The notes below the pieces were generated by a model. That model made no database searches, was not told where the DNA came from, and saw only the letters and a list, made by a program, of their open reading frames with translations. A stretch of 64,000 nt of DNA. Origin: DATARR01 sp036376245. Its GTDB lineage: Bacteria; Acidobacteriota; Thermoanaerobaculia; Multivoradales; UBA5704. Shown in pieces: positions 58,928-64,000 of the stretch (position 1 is its first letter; every line of letters begins with the position of its first letter). Made by a program: the position numbers and the translations under genes. The stretch is taken from NCBI GenBank assembly GCA_036376245.1, contig DASVAS010000055.1, positions 53,148-117,147 on the forward strand. Reading direction: 5' to 3'.

Positions 58928-60063
58928 TCCAGCCGTTCCCCGCGCCCCCCGCGTTCGCTCCCCCGCGCCCCCGGGTGGCGCTGATCCACGACTGGCTCAC
59001 CGGGATGCGGGGCGGCGAGAAGGTCATCGAGACCCTGGCCGGGCTCTTCCCCGAGTCGCCGATCCACACGCTCTTCCATTTCCAGGGCAGCGTCAGCCCG
59101 GCCATCGAGTCGCACCCGATCCACACCAGCTTCCTGCAGATGGCGCCGGGCATCACGCGGCACTACCGGCGCTACCTGCCGCTCTTCCCCATGGCCATCG
59201 AGGAGTTCGACCTCTCGGGCTACGACGTGGTGGTCAGCTCCAGCCACTGCGTGGCCAAGGGGGTCATCCCGCCGCCGGACGCCTTCCACCTCTGCTACTG
59301 CCACACGCCCATGCGCTACGCCTGGGACCAGGAGCACGTCTACTTTCCCGCCCGCACGGGGGTGGGGGCCCGGCTGCGCTCCATGATCCTCTCGGGCCTG
59401 CGCACCTGGGACGTCTCCTCGGCGGCGCGCGTACACCTGTTCGTGGCCAATTCCCGTTTCGTGGCGCGGAGGATCGAGACCTTCTACAACCGCCCGGCCG
59501 AGGTGGTGCACCCGCCCGTGGACGTGGACTTCTTCACCCCCGGGCCGGCGCGGGAGAAGGGGAAGGGGTACTGCCTGATCGTCTCGGCGCTGGCCCCCTA
59601 CAAGAAGGTCGAGGATGCCATGGCGGCCTGCGAGAAGCTGGGGCTCGAGCTGCGGATCGTGGGCGAAGGCCCCGAGCGGGAGCGGCTGGCCGCCATGGCC
59701 GGACCGGGGGCGAAGTTCCTCGGCAAGGTCGACGACGCGGGGCTCCGGGAGCTCTACCGCGGGGCGGCGGCCTTCCTCCAGCCGGGGGTCGAGGACTTCG
59801 GGATCGCCTCGGTCGAGGCCCTGGCCTGCGGTGTCCCGGTGGTGGCCGTGGCCCGGGGCGGGGTGCTGGACATCGTGGAGGACGGGCGGCACGGCGTCCT
59901 CTATCCGGACTGGGAGGGTCCCTCCGCCCTGGCGGAGGCGATTGACAAAGCCGGCCGGATGAGATTCAATTCCTTGGACCTGCGCGACCGCGCCAAGTCG
60001 TTTTCTGTCGCGACTTTCACCGGTCGCATCCGTGCTCTTCTATCTCATCGGTTGCCAAGTTGA
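58924..60063 (+). CDS. Glycosyltransferase family 4 protein
   Basis: A 379-residue GT4 beginning with GTG. RVALIHDWLTGMRGGEKVIE is typical of WbaZ-like mannosyltransferases, as is FHLCYCHTPMRYAWDQEHVY. Also YCLIVSALAPYKKVEDAMAA and QPGVEDFGIASVEALACGVP. It precedes the initiating transferase. Confidence 0.93.
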   Translation: MIQPFPAPPAFAPPRPRVALIHDWLTGMRGGEKVIETLAGLFPESPIHTLFHFQGSVSPAIESHPIHTSFLQMAPGITRHYRRYLPLFPMAIEEFDLSGYDVVVSSSHCVAKGVIPPPDAFHLCYCHTPMRYAWDQEHVYFPARTGVGARLRSMILSGLRTWDVSSAARVHLFVANSRFVARRIETFYNRPAEVVHPPVDVDFFTPGPAREKGKGYCLIVSALAPYKKVEDAMAACEKLGLELRIVGEGPERERLAAMAGPGAKFLGKVDDAGLRELYRGAAAFLQPGVEDFGIASVEALACGVPVVAVARGGVLDIVEDGRHGVLYPDWEGPSALAEAIDKAGRMRFNSLDLRDRAKSFSVATFTGRIRALLSHRLPS

Positions 60064-61504
60064 GGGTGTCCTTCCCTTGATCCAAGAACGCCATCGGAAG
60101 ACCGCCGGACTTTACCTGTTCACCGACCTCGCGGCGACGCTGGCCGCCTTCATCACCGCCTGGCTGCTCAGGTTCGAGATGGAGGTGATCCCGCTCACCA
60201 AGAACATCCCCGAGTTCGGTCCCTACCTCCGCCTCGTCCCGTTCATCCTCGTCCTCTGGCCCATGGTCTTCTACTTCCATGGGCTCTACCAGAGCCGGCG
60301 GGGACGCAGCCGCGTGGACGAGGTGCTCACGGTGTCGCTCGCCGTGCTGCTCTCCACGGTGCTGCTGTCAGTGGTGATCGCCTGGTACCGGCCGCCGGCC
60401 GCGCCGGGCAGCCACGAGGTCTTCACCTACAGCCGCGCCTTCATCGGTCTGTTCGCGCTGGTCGACTTCGCCTTCGTGGCCGGCACGCGCATGCTGGCGC
60501 GCTCGACGCTGCGGCGCGTCCGCAGCTCCGGCCACAACCTGCAGCGCATCCTGGTGGTGGGCGCGGGACTGCTCGGCCGCGAGATCACGACCAAGATCCT
60601 CGCCCACCGCGAGATGGGCTTCGAGGTCGTGGGCTTCCTCGACGACGATTCCGGCAAGGCGGGCTCCACGATCTGCGGCGTGCCGGTGCTCGGCACCACG
60701 CGGCAGGCGGACGAGGTCCTCGCGGCGCAGCGCATCGATCAGGTTTTCATCACCCTGCCGCTGGAGGCCCACAAGAAGATCCTCCAGCTCCTCGAGCTGA
60801 TGGCCCGCGAGTGCGTGGAGGTCAAGCTCGTCCCCGACATCCTCCAGTACGCGACCCTCAAGGCCGCGCTCGAGGACCTCGACGGCACGCCGGTGATCAA
60901 TCTCTCCGAGATGCCGCTGCGGGGTTGGAACAGCATGGTCAAGCGCGGCATGGACCTCGCCATCGCGCTCGCCTCGCTGGTCGTGCTGCTGCCGCTCTTC
61001 CCCATCATCGCGCTCGCCATCTGGCTCGAGGACCACGGCCCCGTGTTCTACCGCCAGGAGCGCATGGGGCTCGACGGCCGCTCGTTCATGATCCTGAAGT
61101 TCCGCTCGATGCGCGTCAACGCCGAAGCCAGCAGCGGTCCGGTGTGGGCGATCAAGGACGATCCGCGCCGCACGCGCGTCGGCGGCTTCCTGCGCGCGTG
61201 GTCGATCGACGAGCTGCCGCAGATCTGGAACGTGATCATGGGCGACATGTCCATCATCGGCCCGCGTCCCGAGCGGCCGACGTTCGTGCGCGAGTTCAAG
61301 CACAAGATCCCGCGCTACATGGTCCGCCACCGCGTGAAGTCGGGCATCACCGGCTGGGCTCAGGTGCACGGTTGGCGCGGCAACACGTCGATCAAGAAGC
61401 GGATCCAGTACGACCTCTACTACATCCAGAACTGGTCGCTGTCGCTCGACTTCAAGATCCTCTGGATGACTCTGCGCTACGCGCTGCGCCTCAACGCGCA
61501 CTAG
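60032..61504 (+). CDS. Polyprenyl glycosylphosphotransferase (WbaP/CpsE-type initiating sugar transferase)
   Basis: As written 490 residues. Several N-terminal membrane helices, a Rossmann-like CoA-binding fold (RILVVGAGLLGREITTKIL), then the bacterial sugar transferase domain (KRGMDLAIALASLVVLLPLF, YRQERMGLDGRSFMILKFRS and RAWSIDELPQIWNVIMGDMS, IIGPRPERP). It loads the first sugar-phosphate on undecaprenyl phosphate for exopolysaccharide or glycan synthesis. The GTG at 60032 overlaps the preceding gene by 32 bp; a TTG at 60077 after GAGGGTG may be the real start. Confidence 0.92.
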   Translation: MLFYLIGCQVEGVLPLIQERHRKTAGLYLFTDLAATLAAFITAWLLRFEMEVIPLTKNIPEFGPYLRLVPFILVLWPMVFYFHGLYQSRRGRSRVDEVLTVSLAVLLSTVLLSVVIAWYRPPAAPGSHEVFTYSRAFIGLFALVDFAFVAGTRMLARSTLRRVRSSGHNLQRILVVGAGLLGREITTKILAHREMGFEVVGFLDDDSGKAGSTICGVPVLGTTRQADEVLAAQRIDQVFITLPLEAHKKILQLLELMARECVEVKLVPDILQYATLKAALEDLDGTPVINLSEMPLRGWNSMVKRGMDLAIALASLVVLLPLFPIIALAIWLEDHGPVFYRQERMGLDGRSFMILKFRSMRVNAEASSGPVWAIKDDPRRTRVGGFLRAWSIDELPQIWNVIMGDMSIIGPRPERPTFVREFKHKIPRYMVRHRVKSGITGWAQVHGWRGNTSIKKRIQYDLYYIQNWSLSLDFKILWMTLRYALRLNAH

Positions 61505-61544
61505 CGCACCCTCGCTCAAACCCTTATAGAACGGGCTTTTCAAC

Positions 61545-61568
61545 GCCGGTCCGCGAAGCGCGGACCGG
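61545..61568 (+). terminator. Hairpin after the glycan operon
   Basis: CCGGTCCGCG and CGCGGACCGG form a 10-bp stem with AAG-type loop, followed by a second GCGCGCGAG-type palindrome. The 241-bp gap also contains TTGACG at 61666, a possible promoter element for the H1-like gene. Confidence 0.6.
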
Positions 61569-61745
61569 CCGCGCGAGAGCTCGCGCGCGCGCCGTTCGGC
61601 GCCGCTTCGCGGGCAACGCCCCGAGTCCTGTGCAACCGGCACTACAACTTGAGGCGTAAAATCTCTTGACGCCCAAGATGTTGGGGGCGTAACCTAAACG
61701 CATCACAATTCCGCCCCTCGGGGGCAAACTCTGAAAGGAGACACC

Positions 61746-62021
61746 ATGGCTGTGACTGACAAACCGGCGAAGAAGACAGCGGCGAAGAAGCCCGCTACCA
61801 AGAAGGCTGCCGCCAAGAAGCCGGCGGCGGCGAAGAAGACCGCTGCCAAAAAGCCTGCTGCCAAGAAGACCGCCGCGAAGAAGGCGACCAAGACCGTGAC
61901 CGCGAAGAAGAGCGCGGCGAAGAAGCCTGCTGCCGCGGCGAAGAAGGTTTCCGCGAAGAAGCCGGCGGCGAAGAAGACCGCCGCCAAGAAGACTGCTGCC
62001 AAGAAGCCGGCGGCGAAGTAG
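61746..62021 (+). CDS. Histone H1-like lysine/alanine-rich DNA-binding protein
   Basis: A 91-residue protein made almost entirely of KKPAAKK/KKTAAKK repeats (AAKKPATKKAAAKKPAAAKK). There is no folded domain. It resembles the C-terminal tails of histone H1 and bacterial Hc1/AlgP-type proteins that bind and compact DNA. AAAGGAGA precedes the ATG. Likely an abundant nucleoid protein. Confidence 0.88.
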   Translation: MAVTDKPAKKTAAKKPATKKAAAKKPAAAKKTAAKKPAAKKTAAKKATKTVTAKKSAAKKPAAAAKKVSAKKPAAKKTAAKKTAAKKPAAK

Positions 62022-62166
62022 GCAGAGATTCAAGGCGACGTTCTGGACTTTTTCCGGGGCGCTGGTTGTCTGTCGGCCTCTCTTGATTTCGTCTCCAGCG
62101 TCGCCCTGCACGGCGTAGCGTCTCCGCCCCGTGACGTGACCGTCGTGCCGACCCCAAGAGGACGCT

Positions 62167-62913
62167 TCACCCCTCGATGTTCTTCAAGCGGCTCGCCGCC
62201 GCACGATCCACCATCCACAGACGGTTCGTTTCCACCACCTGCGCCGGATAGCGTTCAGGCTCGCGCTCGCCTGCGATCACCGCCCGCAACGCGTCGGCCT
62301 TGTCCTCGCCGCTGACGAGGAACAGCGCCTGGCGGGCGTGATTCAACGCCGGCGGCGTCAGCGTGATGCGGAACGCGCGCTGCGCTTCCACCCACGGCGC
62401 CGCCACCACATGGTCCTTCTCTTTCACCGCGGGGCTGCCGGGAAACAGCGACGCGGTGTGGCCGTCCGCACCGAGGCCGAGCAGCAGCAGATCGAGATCC
62501 GGCTGCTCGCCTGGCGCGAGACCGAAGAACGCGCGCAGCTCCGACTCGTACGCCGCCGCGGCGCGCCGCGCGTCCGGGTCCTCCGCCTCGATGCGATGGA
62601 CGTTGCCCGGCGGCACGGGCACGTGATCGATCAGCGCCTCGCGCGCCATGCGGAAGTTGCTGTCCGCGTGATCGGGCGGGACGTGCCGCTCGTCCCCCCA
62701 GAAGAGATGGATCGCGGACCACGGCAGGCGCTCGCGGTAGGGCTCGCTCGCGAGCAGACGATAGAGAGAGCGCGGCGTCGAGCCCCCGGAAAGCGCCAGC
62801 GTGAAGCGGCCCCGCTCGGCCACGGCACGCTCCGCGGCGCGCGCGATCTCCTCGGCCGCCGCGCGCGTCAGCTCGTCCAGGCTCGCGAACACGCGGACTT
62901 CAGCGCCGCTCAC
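62167..62913 (-). CDS. pgl: 6-phosphogluconolactonase
   Basis: A 248-residue DevB-type lactonase hydrolysing 6-phosphogluconolactone in the oxidative pentose phosphate pathway. RGRFTLALSGGSTPRSLYRL, HLFWGDERHVPPDHADSNF and LLLGLGADGHTASLFPGSPA are diagnostic. The start is GTG at 62913, overlapping the zwf stop by 4 bp (GTGA). Confidence 0.95.
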   Translation of the reverse strand: MSGAEVRVFASLDELTRAAAEEIARAAERAVAERGRFTLALSGGSTPRSLYRLLASEPYRERLPWSAIHLFWGDERHVPPDHADSNFRMAREALIDHVPVPPGNVHRIEAEDPDARRAAAAYESELRAFFGLAPGEQPDLDLLLLGLGADGHTASLFPGSPAVKEKDHVVAAPWVEAQRAFRITLTPPALNHARQALFLVSGEDKADALRAVIAGEREPERYPAQVVETNRLWMVDRAAASRLKNIEG

Positions 62914-64000
62914 TCTCTCCACTTCCTGCCATGCCTCTGGATCAGCTCGTCGGCCTCTTTCGGTCCCCACGTGTTCGCCGCGTAGTTGGGAAAGTCGCGG
63001 GGCTTGAGCGCCTTCCACACGTCGAGGATCGGCGTCACCACGCACCATCCCGCCTCCACCATGTCGCTGCGGTGGAAGAGCGTCGAGTCGCCCATCATGC
63101 AGTCGTAGAGCAGCGTCTCGTAGCCGGTGTGGAGCGTGCTGCCGAAGTAGTCGGCGTACTGGAAGTGCATCTTCACCGTGCCCAGCCGCATCGTGGGTCC
63201 CGGCACCTTGCCTTCGAAACGCAGCGAGATCCCTTCGTCCGGCTGGATGTGCAGCACCAGCACGTTCGGCGTCAGGCGCTCCACCGGCGTGTCGCGGAAC
63301 AGCGTGAACGGCGCGCGCTTGAACTGCACGGCGATCTCGCTCACCCGCTTCGGCAGGCGCTTGCCGGTGCGCAGATAGAACGGCACGTCTGCCCAGCGCC
63401 AGTTGTCGACGAACAGCTCGAGCGCCGCGAAGGTCTCGGTGACCGAGTCGGGCGCCACCGACTTCTCCGCGCGATAGGCGGGCACCTGCTTGCCGTCGTA
63501 CGTTCCCTCGCCGTACTGGCCGCGCACCGTGCGCCGCAGCACGTCCTCGGGAGACATCGGGCGGATGGCGGAGAGCACCTTCACGCGCTCGTCGCGCACC
63601 GCGTCGGCGGCGAACGAAATCGGCGGCTCCATGGCGGTGAAGGCGAGGAGCTGGAACATGTGGTTCTGCACCATGTCGCGCAGCGCGCCCGCTTCCTCGT
63701 AGTAGCCGCCGCGCCCTTCCACGCCGACGGTCTCGGCCACGGTGATCTGCACGTGATCGACGTAGCGGCGGTTCCAGACCGGCTCGAAGATGCCGTTGGC
63801 GAAGCGAAAGACGAGGAGGTTGCGGACCGTGTCCTTGCCCAGGTAATGGTCGATGCGGTAGACCTGCGACTCGTCGAAGGCGCGCATGACGGCGTCATTG
63901 AGGTGGCGTCCCGACTCGAGGTCATGGCCGAACGGCTTCTCGATGACGATTCGCGACCAGGCGTCGGGACGGGCGTTCAGGCCCGATGCCGCGAGATTGG
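62910..64000 (-). CDS. zwf: Glucose-6-phosphate 1-dehydrogenase (N-terminus outside window)
   Basis: The last ~363 residues are present. RIVIEKPFGHDLESGRHLN, then YRIDHYLGKDTVRNLLVFRF (active-site RIDHYLGKE-type loop, here with Asp) and WADVPFYLRTGKRLPKRVSE. It makes 6-phosphogluconolactone and NADPH; coupled to pgl, the next step. NADPH from here would serve the fatty acid genes. Confidence 0.96.
   Translation of the reverse strand, partial: NLAASGLNARPDAWSRIVIEKPFGHDLESGRHLNDAVMRAFDESQVYRIDHYLGKDTVRNLLVFRFANGIFEPVWNRRYVDHVQITVAETVGVEGRGGYYEEAGALRDMVQNHMFQLLAFTAMEPPISFAADAVRDERVKVLSAIRPMSPEDVLRRTVRGQYGEGTYDGKQVPAYRAEKSVAPDSVTETFAALELFVDNWRWADVPFYLRTGKRLPKRVSEIAVQFKRAPFTLFRDTPVERLTPNVLVLHIQPDEGISLRFEGKVPGPTMRLGTVKMHFQYADYFGSTLHTGYETLLYDCMMGDSTLFHRSDMVEAGWCVVTPILDVWKALKPRDFPNYAANTWGPKEADELIQRHGRKWRE

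Overview
This is a high-GC (clearly above 60%) bacterial chromosome segment with dense, mostly short operons. No rRNA, integrase or complete insertion sequence is visible. The gene mix suggests Acidobacteriota or a similar high-GC, predominantly respiratory lineage. It includes DUF4097 and prolyl-oligopeptidase-type secreted proteins, a Sec-dependent NAD-linked formate dehydrogenase, NifJ, ETF-QO, a lysine-rich H1-like protein and many small secreted Cys-rich proteins. The phylum call is inference; no marker gene settles it.

Layout. 1-3 kb: a same-strand histidine-themed row, egtD, tRNA-His, hisS and hutH (cut by the window edge), divergent from ETF-QO. 4.7-8.6 kb: secreted or periplasmic proteins. 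8.7-13.9 kb: a fatty acid and phospholipid operon (DUF177, rpmF, plsX, fabD, fabG, acpP, fabF). 14-22.7 kb: a membrane protein, a glycosyltransferase, a VapBC pair, a modular toxin-like protein and small metabolic enzymes. 22.8-24.1 kb: an ATP-grasp ligase followed by a 49-residue precursor, a candidate graspetide RiPP locus. 24.3-25.8 kb: a DUF4062/GHKL protein. 25.9-30.7 kb: a formate dehydrogenase operon in which the alpha subunit is split into two polypeptides, the catalytic half carrying an in-frame UGA followed by a SECIS-like hairpin. 31-34.4 kb: an accessory patch with PIG-L, toxin-antitoxin fragments, a lower-GC NucS-like nuclease and a 20-bp tandem array. 34.5-41.9 kb: secreted and envelope proteins, a second modular Pro-rich protein, a second UGA-containing gene (ArsC-like, U-x-x-C) and an Rpn-type protein. 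42-45.6 kb: nifJ. 46-48.1 kb: a crystallin-like protein and an ImmA/IrrE gene fused by deletion to a toxin remnant. 48.2-61.5 kb: an exopolysaccharide/glycan cluster with five glycosyltransferases, three large membrane proteins and a WbaP-type initiating transferase. 61.7-64 kb: H1-like protein, pgl and zwf (cut by the window edge).

Most notable: (1) two independent UGA-containing genes, FDH and an ArsC-like protein, each with a 7-bp stem and a GGUC(U) loop 17-18 nt after the UGA; (2) the FDH alpha subunit split just after its Mo/W Fe4S4 module; (3) the candidate graspetide locus; (4) two unlinked proteins sharing an HVQAA...QAKP N-terminus ahead of different C-terminal domains (HNH-like and GNAT); (5) several families of intergenic hairpins and 20/21-bp degenerate tandem arrays, some supplying stop codons to genes or adjoining decayed toxin-antitoxin genes.
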